From assembly GCF_048751585.1 (NCBI RefSeq), contig NZ_JAZHOB010000007.1:248001-312000 (forward strand): 64,000 nucleotides of DNA. Direction: 5' to 3'. Position numbers and translations under genes: made by a program. Source of the stretch: G025836975 sp048751585. Lineage in GTDB: Bacteria; Pseudomonadota; Gammaproteobacteria; Burkholderiales; Burkholderiaceae_B. Positions 9,475 to 17,409 of the stretch are shown one piece after another; the first letter of the stretch is position 1, and every line of letters starts with the position of its first letter. Under the pieces are notes generated by a model. That model did no database searches. It had not been told where the DNA came from and saw only the letters and a program-made list of their open reading frames with translations.

Positions 9475-9494
9475 AACCGAGCAAGCGCTTGGTT
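9475..9494. promoter_or_regulatory. TetR-type operator upstream of the liv/beta-oxidation operon
   Basis: Inverted repeat aaccgagc-aagc-gcttggtt: 8-bp arms matching at 7 of 8 positions, with a perfect CAAGCGCTTG centre. It lies 52 bp before the livG start. Size and symmetry are typical for TetR-family dimers. The best candidate ligand is the TetR protein encoded at 2156-2776 in the same operon. Binding is inferred, not shown. Confidence 0.65.
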
Positions 9495-9504
9495 GAACAA
9501 TGCA

Positions 9505-9921
9505 TTAGCACCGTCTGGAAAACAAGCTCGGGCTTTCCCTGTGATGCAGTGCATCACGCAAGGCAAGGCGGATGCGGCGCGGATAATCGGGATAGGCGGC
9601 GCAATAACCCGCCGGCAGCTCCACCACGCAAGCCGCCCTCAGGCAGATCGCCGCGCGCCAGGGTGGCAAATCTTTCATGCACTGGATTACCCTGCCATGC
9701 CGATTCAGAAACACCACATCGATGGCATACCTCAGCCCGAAAGTATGTACGGCGTTACAGGGGATGATGCAAAGCCCGGCATGCCATGGCAGGCCTGGAT
9801 AGGCATGCAAACCCAGCAGGCGCTGGCGAAAGGTGGCGGCAACAGCCATGCGTAGACAGCCTGTATCCACATCGGCGCAGACGGTCCCGCGTCTTCGCCG
9901 GCCGCCAGGATGGCCTATCAA
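9505..9921 (-). CDS. DUF192 family protein at the end of the tad operon
   Basis: About 138 residues if translation starts at the TTG at 9919-9921, which overlaps the tadC stop (TTGA). The core matches DUF192: a VAATFRQRLLGL-type opening, then HTFGLRYAIDVVFLNRHGRV (about two thirds along) and VVELPAGY near the end. Homology covers residues upstream of the first internal ATG (9849), so that ATG is probably not the true start. The function of DUF192 is unknown; some members carry export signals, but none is visible here. Its position after tadC suggests a role linked to the pilus. The start codon is uncertain. Confidence 0.75.
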   Translation of the reverse strand: MIGHPGGRRRRGTVCADVDTGCLRMAVAATFRQRLLGLHAYPGLPWHAGLCIIPCNAVHTFGLRYAIDVVFLNRHGRVIQCMKDLPPWRAAICLRAACVVELPAGYCAAYPDYPRRIRLALRDALHHRESPSLFSRRC

Positions 9922-10790
9922 TAGTCCACCGCGAACAGCTTGATGGCAATGGGAAAACCGATGATCAGAAAGGTGCATGGAAAAATGCAGAACACCATCG
10001 GAAAAAGCATCTTCACCGGCGCTTCCAGGGCCAGCTTTTCGGCACGCAGAAAGCGTTCGGCTCGGCGCTGCTCCGACTGAGAGCGCAGCAACGGCCCCAG
10101 ACTCATGCCCAGTTGATCGGCCTGCGTCAGGGCCGTCACCAGGCTGCGCACCGCCGCCAGGCCTGTCCGTTCGGCAAGCTCATCCAGCGCTTGCAGACGC
10201 GGCAGGCCGGCGCGCATGTCCGCAAGCGCATGCCGCAACTCCGAACGCAAAGGCCCTTCAGGGCCGTGCTGGGCCGCCTGCTGCAATGCGCCTTGCAGAT
10301 TAAGCCCCGCCTCGACGCATAAGGTAGCCATATCCAACAGGAAGGGAAGCTCGCGCAGCATCTGCCCTTGCCGACGCCGTCCCAGGTCGAAAAGCCAGCG
10401 TAGCGGCCACCACATGCATGCGGCCCCCGCAATCAGGCCCATAAGCAGGCCTTGGGCAAGGTTCAGTCCACCCCGCATGCATAACATCCCTACCGCAAGC
10501 GCAGAAAATGCGAACGCAAACATCTGCAAGGCAACGATATGTTCAGGCTTCCAGAAAGTAGGCAGTCCGGCGGTGCGCAGGCGCAGGCGCAGGGATAACC
10601 TTGTACGCCAGGAAATGAATGGCTCGCACATAACAGCCATGGCCAATACCCACGGCCATGCCGACCGCAGAAGCAGACCAGCCGGGCGCGGCTCCACATC
10701 AGGCGTGCCAACAACCACAGGCCGTGTAAGTACCCAGACCGCCGAGCACAACGACACCCCGGCCGCAAAGCAACTGATCCAGAAAAACAT
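9918..10790 (-). CDS. tadC: Tad pilus inner-membrane assembly protein TadC
   Basis: 290 residues from the ATG at 10790 (ribosome site AAGGGAAC). An upstream in-frame start would run into tadB and is rejected. It is a T2SSF (GspF-like) inner-membrane platform protein with hydrophobic segments at the N-terminus, middle and C-terminus. The core helix bundle includes LPFLLDMATLCVEAGLNLQG and the typical LTQADQLGMSLGPLLRSQSE. It would form the membrane platform with TadB for the ATPase TadA. It lies 17 bp after tadB. Confidence 0.9.
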   Translation of the reverse strand: MFFWISCFAAGVSLCSAVWVLTRPVVVGTPDVEPRPAGLLLRSAWPWVLAMAVMCEPFISWRTRLSLRLRLRTAGLPTFWKPEHIVALQMFAFAFSALAVGMLCMRGGLNLAQGLLMGLIAGAACMWWPLRWLFDLGRRRQGQMLRELPFLLDMATLCVEAGLNLQGALQQAAQHGPEGPLRSELRHALADMRAGLPRLQALDELAERTGLAAVRSLVTALTQADQLGMSLGPLLRSQSEQRRAERFLRAEKLALEAPVKMLFPMVFCIFPCTFLIIGFPIAIKLFAVDY

Positions 10791-10807
10791 GCCGTTCCCT
10801 TTTTTGC

Positions 10808-11653
10808 CTATACCTGAATACTGACGATGCGAAGTATGAAGAAGATGCCTATAGCTTCCAGCAAGAAAATAATGCCCAGCACCGACCAGCCCAGCGGCGT
10901 CTCCCAAAGCACCGCCATGGCGGCCGGGTCAAGGCGATACAGAACCAGCGCCAGAACGGCGGGCAAACAGGCCATGATCCAAGCCTGGAGGCGGCCCTGC
11001 GAGGTCAGGGCATGAATGCGTCCGAGCAGATGCAGTCTGGCCCGCAAAGTGACGGCTATCCCTTCCAGCGTTTCCGCCAGATTGCCGCCGCTTTGGGCGG
11101 CGATCTTGAGAGACGACGCTACCAGGCCCATGCCTTCAGTCGGCATGCGCTGATATAGTCCGCCCAGTGCGTGTTCGAACGACAGCCCCATGCGCTGTTG
11201 GCGCAGCATCAAGCCAAATTCCTGAGAAAGAGGTATGGGCGATTGAGCCACGATATGGCGCAAGGCGCCCTGCACACCCGATCCCGCGCGCAGCGCCCCG
11301 GACAGCGCCATCAACATGTCGGGCAGTTGCCGATCGAAGTTCCTCAGGCGTCGCAGCCTAAAGCGCCGAATGCCGTATTGAGGCGCGGCCAGGGAAGCCG
11401 CGCCTGCGGCGGCGGAAAGCCACCCTTCGCCAAGCAGGACATAACTGGCCGAAACGACAAGAGCGCACACGACAAGATTGGCCAGCCACAGTTGCGAGGG
11501 ATCCAAAAAAAGGAAAAACTCCCCCATGCGCTCGCTGGCTTCCTGTTTGAAGGCTTGCCGATAGCGCGCGTAGGCACCGCTCAATGAGCGTTGTAGAAAC
11601 CAGCTGAGCACCGCCATCGCCACGGCAACGCCGATGATAAACAGTTCGATCAT
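10808..11653 (-). CDS. tadB: Tad pilus inner-membrane assembly protein TadB
   Basis: 281 residues from the ATG at 11653 (ribosome site GGAGCC). GspF-like platform protein: an N-terminal membrane helix (IELFIIGVAVAMAVLSWF), two mid hydrophobic segments, and the T2SSF helices LPDMLMALSGALRAGSGVQG and LKIAAQSGGNLAETLEGIA. C-terminal membrane helices end in IFFILRIVSIQV. It is the partner of TadC and lies about 50 bp downstream of tadA. Confidence 0.9.
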   Translation of the reverse strand: MIELFIIGVAVAMAVLSWFLQRSLSGAYARYRQAFKQEASERMGEFFLFLDPSQLWLANLVVCALVVSASYVLLGEGWLSAAAGAASLAAPQYGIRRFRLRRLRNFDRQLPDMLMALSGALRAGSGVQGALRHIVAQSPIPLSQEFGLMLRQQRMGLSFEHALGGLYQRMPTEGMGLVASSLKIAAQSGGNLAETLEGIAVTLRARLHLLGRIHALTSQGRLQAWIMACLPAVLALVLYRLDPAAMAVLWETPLGWSVLGIIFLLEAIGIFFILRIVSIQV

Positions 11654-11706
11654 GCATAGGCTCCTTTGCCCCATGGGGCGTCGTCGCCGCCTTGAGTTCA
11701 GGCAAC

Positions 11707-13434
11707 TTAGAAACTGGCGATATCGTCGGTCAAGGCCAATTCAGTATATTGATCGAATAGCGAAACCGGCAGGCCGGGCTGGCCGGCCCGGTCGGTAAAG
11801 CATTCGGGAATAACTCCGCAACCGGTGAACGCCGGTGCGGGCCCATGAACATAGCGGAACAGCTCCTGGGTCTGTATCCGCCCGCTTTCCATCCCTGTTA
11901 CCTCGACGATAGCGGTAATGCGGCGTTTTCCATCGCTCAGCCGCGCCTGCTGAACGATAAAGTTGATGCTGGCGGCAATGTGCTCGCGAACCGCCGCCAA
12001 AGGCAGATCCATACCGGCCATGAGAATCATGGTTTCCAGCCGAGACAATGCATCGCGCGGGCTGTTCGCATGCAAAGTCGTCAACGAACCCTCGTGCCCG
12101 GTATTCATGGCGGCCAGCATATCGAAGGCTTCGCCGCCACGGCATTCGCCGATGACGATCCGATCGGGCCGCATACGCAAGGCGTTACGCACCAGATCGC
12201 GGATATCGATCCGGCCGCGGCCTTCAAGATTGGCCGGCCGGGACTCCAACGCCACCAGGTGCCGGTGGTCCAGACGCAATTCAGCCGCATCCTCTATGGT
12301 GACAATGCGCTCGCCGTCCGGAATGAAATTGGACAATATATTCAGCAGCGTCGTCTTGCCCGAGCCTGTTCCACCCGACACAATCACATTTTTCTTGCCC
12401 AGCACCGAAGCACAAAGAAAATCGCGCATGGCGCAATCCAGCGCACCCACACGCAGAAGATCTTCCATGTCGGGACGTGCCTGCGGAAATTTACGTATCG
12501 TCAGACTGGCGCCGCGCAGGGCCACCGGAGCAATCACCGCATTCACCCGCGACCCATCGCGCAGCCGCGCATCCACCATGGGCGAGCTTTCATCGATGCG
12601 TCGACCCAAGGGCGAAACAATACGCTCAATGACGCCCAGCACCGCTTGTTCGCTGCTGAACGCTGCAGGATGGCGGCACAGCCTTCCATTGGATTCCACG
12701 AAGATTTCATCGTGTCGATTCACCATGATTTCGCTGATGGCGGGATCCGCCAACAGAGGCTCCAGTGGGCCAAGTCCTACAGCCTCGTTCACCACGTCCA
12801 TCAGCATCTGAGCGCGATCGACCGAATCCGGCAAGCCGCTGTCCCGAGCAATGATCTCGCCCAAGGCGACCATCGCTTCACCTCGTAAAGCATCGTCGCT
12901 CATGGCGGCGATGTCACGGCGACGCAAGTCCAGCGCTTCGAGCAAAATCGTATGCAAACGCCGCCGATGATGGAGCAAGGCGTCGGAAGGCTGTTGTAAA
13001 GAAAAAGAAGGATCGTCCTGCTTTGAAGCCACGCTCACGGCTTTGCTCGAAACCTGCGCAAGCCCGGGCTCGTCGTCCTTCAACGCCGGAGATATCGCCA
13101 CGAGACCGGATGCCTGCGCTGCAGCGCATTCGGCCGTTGCCATACTGGGCAATTCACGTAGGCGAATAAGGCAAGGTCCAATGACGATTTCATCGCCTGC
13201 GCGTAGCGGGCCGTAGCGGGTTATCCGCCGGCCATTGACCAGCGTGCCGCTAAGCGCACCGAAATCCTCGACGAATATACCGCCCTCGCCTTCTTCAAGC
13301 AGGGCATGCCGCCTCGCCACCCGCCATGCCTTCAGGCATAAGCCGGCACTGGCCGAGCGTCCTATTTCCAGCGGCAAAGCGACACTGCGTGTCTGGACAA
13401 GTCCATCTTCAAAGTGCAATTCCATGTCTAGCAT
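11707..13434 (-). CDS. tadA: Tad pilus ATPase TadA/CpaF with an N-terminal FHA domain
   Basis: 575 residues, longer than a plain CpaF because of an added N-terminal module. Residues about 5-93 are an FHA domain (LEIGRSASAGLCL, VARRHALLEEG, GTLVNGRR). After a linker, residues about 160-575 are a secretion ATPase. Walker A is GGTGSGKTT (354-362), Walker B is RIVIGE (425-430), and the Asp/His-box region is TIEDAAELRLDHRHLVALES. It would power pilin assembly at the TadB/TadC platform. In the FHA module the Ser of the usual SRxH motif is Ala40 and the NGT Asn is Ser62, so phosphothreonine binding may be altered. The start is 3 bp after the secretin stop; a second ATG at 13425 is possible. Confidence 0.92.
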   Translation of the reverse strand: MLDMELHFEDGLVQTRSVALPLEIGRSASAGLCLKAWRVARRHALLEEGEGGIFVEDFGALSGTLVNGRRITRYGPLRAGDEIVIGPCLIRLRELPSMATAECAAAQASGLVAISPALKDDEPGLAQVSSKAVSVASKQDDPSFSLQQPSDALLHHRRRLHTILLEALDLRRRDIAAMSDDALRGEAMVALGEIIARDSGLPDSVDRAQMLMDVVNEAVGLGPLEPLLADPAISEIMVNRHDEIFVESNGRLCRHPAAFSSEQAVLGVIERIVSPLGRRIDESSPMVDARLRDGSRVNAVIAPVALRGASLTIRKFPQARPDMEDLLRVGALDCAMRDFLCASVLGKKNVIVSGGTGSGKTTLLNILSNFIPDGERIVTIEDAAELRLDHRHLVALESRPANLEGRGRIDIRDLVRNALRMRPDRIVIGECRGGEAFDMLAAMNTGHEGSLTTLHANSPRDALSRLETMILMAGMDLPLAAVREHIAASINFIVQQARLSDGKRRITAIVEVTGMESGRIQTQELFRYVHGPAPAFTGCGVIPECFTDRAGQPGLPVSLFDQYTELALTDDIASF

Positions 13435-13437
13435 CGC

Positions 13438-14883
13438 CTACTCCGTAAAGGCCTGCCGGTTCGTACCTACCCGTACGATGCTTTCCTGTACAACAGGAAA
13501 CGGCAAAGCATGCCCCTCGCCCCACTGAGAACCTTCCCCGGCCCAGGGGTTCCAGGAATGCTGGAGCGTCGGCACGAGCGCATCCGGCAAGGAACCGCGG
13601 GAAGACACCGGCACGTTCATCCGTGGCGGCTCGGGAAAGCTGGCATCGAGAATTTCACGGCTGTTGCGGATCCGCTGCTCAAGATCAGGGTGATCCGCGG
13701 CCACCAGAACCGGCGTGACGAAGATCGCCAGCTCGGTTTCATTGCGCTGGAATCGCGTCGATCGGAACAAAGGACCCAGTATGGGGATATCGCCCAGTCC
13801 CGGCACCTTGTCCACATTGCGCGACTCCTCGCGCGACAAAAATCCGGCCAATACCAGGGTCTGGCCGGAGCGCACATTGAATTCCGTGGCGGCCCGGCGG
13901 GTTTTGAGCGATGGGCCATTAGGCACAGACAAAGACGTGTCGACCGAACTGACCTCGACTTCGATGCGCGAACGCACGGCGCCATTGCGTTCGATTTTGG
14001 GTGTGATGCGCAGCGAGACCCCATAAGGCTTGAATGCCGTATTGGCATTGCCATTGGCATCGACGGTGGAGTAAGGAACTTCTCCGCCGGCGAGAAATTC
14101 AGCGGTGGCGCCGCTGCGCGCCAACAGCTGCGGTTGGGCCAGGACAACGGCCGTGCCGGTTTGCGCCATGGCATTGATCTGTGCCGAAAGCAAGGCATTC
14201 ACGCCGAAGTACCCCGCCGCCGCAGTGGCGGGAAACGCCAAAGGCATTGTCGCCTCGCCAGGACGCTCGGCCCATCTTTTGCTGCCCCCGTCCCAGACCA
14301 GCCCCGTGCTTACACCGCCCGCGGTAGCGGTATTCCAGCGCAAGCCCAGTTCTTGCAACTGGACCCGTGGCACCTCTACCACTTGAACATCGAGCAACAC
14401 CATACGATCCCAGCCAACCTGGCCAGTGAGATCCAACAATGAGGGGTAGCGTTTGGAAAGCTCAGCAATGCGTTCCCTATCGCCGTCGGATAAATCGTCC
14501 CCTTCCACCACCAGCTTCTCGCCGACCACCGATATCCGGGCATGCGGGATACGTTCTAGGACACTGCGCAGCTCTTGTTGGATCCGCCGCGTGCCCTCTG
14601 GCGTGACATCGACCTGGTAATGATGCCGACGCCCGGTTTCGGACCATATCTGCAGGGTGCTGGACCCTTCGTTGCGTGCAAACACAATTACTTCCTTGTC
14701 ATCGGTGGCGACCGCATTGATTACATGCCCATCCCCGACCGCTACCCGCGCCACGTCAGGTATTGCCAGCACCTTGACTTCGCCTGCCTGCAAGCTGAGC
14801 AGACTGTCCCGCCTTGCCGCTGAACAGATCGATGTCGCCAGCAACAGCAGACAGCATAGAAATAATCGGGATGGGCGCATCAT
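13438..14883 (-). CDS. rcpA: Tad pilus outer-membrane secretin (RcpA/CpaC family)
   Basis: 481 residues. A signal peptide (hydrophobic LFLCCLLLLATSICSA) precedes the short secretin N-domain (VKVLAIPDVARVAVGDG, about residues 35-55) and a BON-like region. The secretin pore domain (about 230-410) includes ARSGATAEFLAGGEVPY, RSGQTLVLAGFLSREESRNV and VPGLGDIPILGPLFRS, diagnostic secretin motifs. It would form the outer-membrane channel for the Flp pilus. It lies between the CpaB gene (9 bp gap) and tadA (3 bp). Two adjacent ATGs make the start uncertain by one codon. Confidence 0.92.
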   Translation of the reverse strand: MMRPSRLFLCCLLLLATSICSAARRDSLLSLQAGEVKVLAIPDVARVAVGDGHVINAVATDDKEVIVFARNEGSSTLQIWSETGRRHHYQVDVTPEGTRRIQQELRSVLERIPHARISVVGEKLVVEGDDLSDGDRERIAELSKRYPSLLDLTGQVGWDRMVLLDVQVVEVPRVQLQELGLRWNTATAGGVSTGLVWDGGSKRWAERPGEATMPLAFPATAAAGYFGVNALLSAQINAMAQTGTAVVLAQPQLLARSGATAEFLAGGEVPYSTVDANGNANTAFKPYGVSLRITPKIERNGAVRSRIEVEVSSVDTSLSVPNGPSLKTRRAATEFNVRSGQTLVLAGFLSREESRNVDKVPGLGDIPILGPLFRSTRFQRNETELAIFVTPVLVAADHPDLEQRIRNSREILDASFPEPPRMNVPVSSRGSLPDALVPTLQHSWNPWAGEGSQWGEGHALPFPVVQESIVRVGTNRQAFTE

Positions 14884-14892
14884 GACCGCGCC

Positions 14893-15873
14893 CTATTCCG
14901 ATACGACGCCGTCGAGGGCGCTGCGCAGATCAGACAAACTTGCATCGGCCAGAGTGCCAGGCATCGGCCCTTGGGCTGCCTCGCGCATCCATGCGCTGAC
15001 CAGTTCCGGAGCATAAGGCAGATCGAATACGCCAGCGGCCTGAGAGGCCGCCGCCGATGGAATCAGCCTGGGTACGCTGCGCACGGCCTGGTTGCCGTAC
15101 AGGACCGGAACTTTTCTTGATGCCGCCGGCGGCGGCCGATTGACACCAAGCAGGCTGGCCAGATCGCCGCGTACCGCCTTCTGCGTCGATTCGCCATCAT
15201 GCGGCGGCCGCAATACGGCCGTAATGACCCCGCTTTGTCTGGCCGCCACCAGCTTGACAGCATCCTCGGGCGCGGTGTCGAGAGTCACCGTGGCATAAGG
15301 AGCCGGCGGTTTGTTTCCAGAGCCCGGTGCATGCTGCGTGGTAGCCCCTGTGGCGAGAACCAGGACGCCTTGCAGCAAGGGTGCGGTAATCCGCCGCCGT
15401 TGATATTCAAACGAAACATATAGATCAATGAGATCGCCGGGCTGCAGCAGTCCTGACACTGAATTGATGGCATCTACAGGCATCGTGATGGCCCGCCGCC
15501 CCGAAGCCAGATAGCTGGAGAACGCGCCCGCCTCGTGTGCCGCCGCATGAACCGGCAAGACCGGATCGCCCGAACGCAATGGCGTACGGAGCACTGTGCC
15601 GCTAAGTTCGGTATAGCGTTCGGGCGGAAGGCTGTCGCTGGAAACCAAAGCGGCTGGAAATGACCGTATCACCAGATGCGCTGGCTCAAGACGGGTTCCC
15701 GCCGGCAGATCGTGGGCGGCGACGATGCGCTGGGCCATGGGGACCTTGGCCCGGGCCTCGATAAGCTGGACACGGTCTTGAAGATACTGCCTTGCGGCCC
15801 AAGCTGAACACACTCCGGCTGCCAGAGCAAACAGCAGCATGGCCACCGACCGGTTGAATACGAACAGCCGCAT
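14893..15873 (-). CDS. cpaB: Flp pilus assembly protein CpaB/RcpC
   Basis: 326 residues. An N-terminal membrane anchor (SVAMLLFALAAGVCSAWAA) is followed by an SAF domain starting IVAAHDLPAGTRLEPAHLV (about residues 51-69) and a second conserved region (RRAITMPVDAINSVSGLLQP, GDLIDLYVSF). The family sits in the periplasm next to the secretin and is thought to bind peptidoglycan or stabilise the channel. It is directly upstream of the secretin gene in the tad operon. Confidence 0.9.
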   Translation of the reverse strand: MRLFVFNRSVAMLLFALAAGVCSAWAARQYLQDRVQLIEARAKVPMAQRIVAAHDLPAGTRLEPAHLVIRSFPAALVSSDSLPPERYTELSGTVLRTPLRSGDPVLPVHAAAHEAGAFSSYLASGRRAITMPVDAINSVSGLLQPGDLIDLYVSFEYQRRRITAPLLQGVLVLATGATTQHAPGSGNKPPAPYATVTLDTAPEDAVKLVAARQSGVITAVLRPPHDGESTQKAVRGDLASLLGVNRPPPAASRKVPVLYGNQAVRSVPRLIPSAAASQAAGVFDLPYAPELVSAWMREAAQGPMPGTLADASLSDLRSALDGVVSE

Positions 15874-15890
15874 GGAATCTCCCTTGTGAT

Positions 15891-16628
15891 CTATTCAACA
15901 TGATGGATATACAAGTCGGTACCCGAAGGCCTCTCTTGCGGAAACAACATCAGGCGGGACGTTGACCGCCGCCAGGCGCTATGGCCGGCCAGCCCGGCGA
16001 TGGTCGGTTCGGCCTCCCAGCCTTCAGCGCGCAACTGCCGGCGGACATAGGCGGTAAGTGCCTGCATGGGCAAGCCTATGCTGTAGACATACTGCGCCAC
16101 CGTTGGCGAAGGTGAGCTGCTGCGGTAAGCAAACCGACGCTGTGCCGGCGCCGGCAACCATGTGAATCCAGGTTCAACATCGGCCTGCCCGCCGTTGATC
16201 GAATCCAGGCCGATGCGCATTGCCGATACATAGCCCGCCGCACCTGCCGCCACGGTATCTACCTGGGCGAGCCAATGCCAATCGGCCTGCAATCCCGACA
16301 AGATGATCGTGTCCTTGACTGCCAGGACGCGCTGGAAAAGACCGGAGTGAGCGGCCAACGATCGAGCCACCGTAAGCATCGCTTCATCGGATGAAAAAGA
16401 CTTGAAGTGCGTGGGAACACCTGACATGGACATGGATTGAACGGGCTCCCAGCGCAGTCCTTGCACGACAAGTGAATTCAGGCGCTCCGGCACGGCTGGA
16501 ACGGCCCAGGCGGCGGGAGACATCCAGATGCATGCCAGCAAGCCAAGGCGAAGCCTCCGACCCGCCGGCCGCCGCCGTTCGAAGCTCACCTTGCCGTGGC
16601 CGACATGGGGGCCGGAATCATCGATCAT
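15891..16628 (-). CDS. Unknown exported protein in the tad operon
   Basis: 245 residues, with no family recognised by eye. A basic N-terminus (RRRPAGRRLR) followed by a hydrophobic stretch (LGLLACIWMSPAAWAVPA) looks like a long-n-region signal peptide cleaved near residue 43. The mature part is a mixed alpha/beta-looking domain without cysteines. It contains a repeated aromatic theme (ADWHWLAQVDT, FTWLPAPAQRRFAYRSS). The start overlaps the TadE-like stop by 11 bp and the end is 17 bp before cpaB, so it is firmly part of the operon. It could be a periplasmic pilus accessory or pilotin-like protein; that is a guess from position only. Confidence 0.8.
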   Translation of the reverse strand: MIDDSGPHVGHGKVSFERRRPAGRRLRLGLLACIWMSPAAWAVPAVPERLNSLVVQGLRWEPVQSMSMSGVPTHFKSFSSDEAMLTVARSLAAHSGLFQRVLAVKDTIILSGLQADWHWLAQVDTVAAGAAGYVSAMRIGLDSINGGQADVEPGFTWLPAPAQRRFAYRSSSPSPTVAQYVYSIGLPMQALTAYVRRQLRAEGWEAEPTIAGLAGHSAWRRSTSRLMLFPQERPSGTDLYIHHVE

Positions 16629-17409
16629 GCTGCCTCCCTGTAGTGATTAGATGATGCTGAGGCACCCGTCCCGCCCAAGAAGCCAGCCAGTCAAACTCGG
16701 GCGCGGGGCGATCCCAAGCCGAGTCCACCGGGTTCATGATGGCTGCAATTCTGCCGCCGGTGGTGTAGGAGGTGTCGGCACTGCTGCTCCAGGCAAGCTG
16801 GGACTGCGCCAGTACCTGTTGGACTTGCGTATCGCCGGAGGCATGACCGGCACCGGTCAGGATGGCCGTATGCCGGCTCATGGGCGGATAGCCGATATCA
16901 GCGTGGTACCCGACGGATTTTTCCGAATCATGGTCCCACAGCGGCAAAATGCCCGACAGCGATACACCGACATGCAGTACGCCGGAATCCTGTATGCCCC
17001 AATCATTGCGCAAGGCGTCAGCGGATTCGCTTTGCCCGCCCGGCTGCGCATAAGAGCCCAGGACTTGCCGGCGGATGGACAGTCCGACGCCGTTGCCCTT
17101 ATCGCCCAACACAAGCTGCCCACGGCGATCGGCCCACTGATGGGCCGGCCCGGAAAAAAAATGCTGGGTGACATCCCCTGGCTTGATCGCGGTACCGGCC
17201 CTCGCCTGTTGGAACGCGGCATATCGGCTGGCATGCTGCGCCGACAAGGCCATATCCTGAAAGCGCCCCAGCCACGCTATGGCTCCATAAGCGGAAAGCA
17301 GCACGCCCAGCACGGCAATGCCTTCCGCCATCGCCTGGCCTCTTTGCCTGGGGGTAAGAGGCTGGCGGGTGATCGTAGCCGCAGGTATGCGCAAATGAGA
17401 GCTTGTCAT
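16618..17409 (-). CDS. TadE-like pseudopilin
   Basis: 263 residues from the ATG at 17409, which forms an ATGA overlap with the upstream gene's stop. The N-terminus carries a prepilin-like site, QRG|QAMAEG, with Glu at +5, directly followed by one hydrophobic helix (AVLGVLLSAYGAIAWLG). The rest is a polar extracytoplasmic domain with Ser/Gly-rich parts. This matches TadE/TadF-type minor pseudopilins processed by the Tad prepilin peptidase. Longer than typical TadE proteins, so identity beyond TadE-like is uncertain. Confidence 0.8.
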   Translation of the reverse strand: MTSSHLRIPAATITRQPLTPRQRGQAMAEGIAVLGVLLSAYGAIAWLGRFQDMALSAQHASRYAAFQQARAGTAIKPGDVTQHFFSGPAHQWADRRGQLVLGDKGNGVGLSIRRQVLGSYAQPGGQSESADALRNDWGIQDSGVLHVGVSLSGILPLWDHDSEKSVGYHADIGYPPMSRHTAILTGAGHASGDTQVQQVLAQSQLAWSSSADTSYTTGGRIAAIMNPVDSAWDRPAPEFDWLASWAGRVPQHHLITTGRQHDR

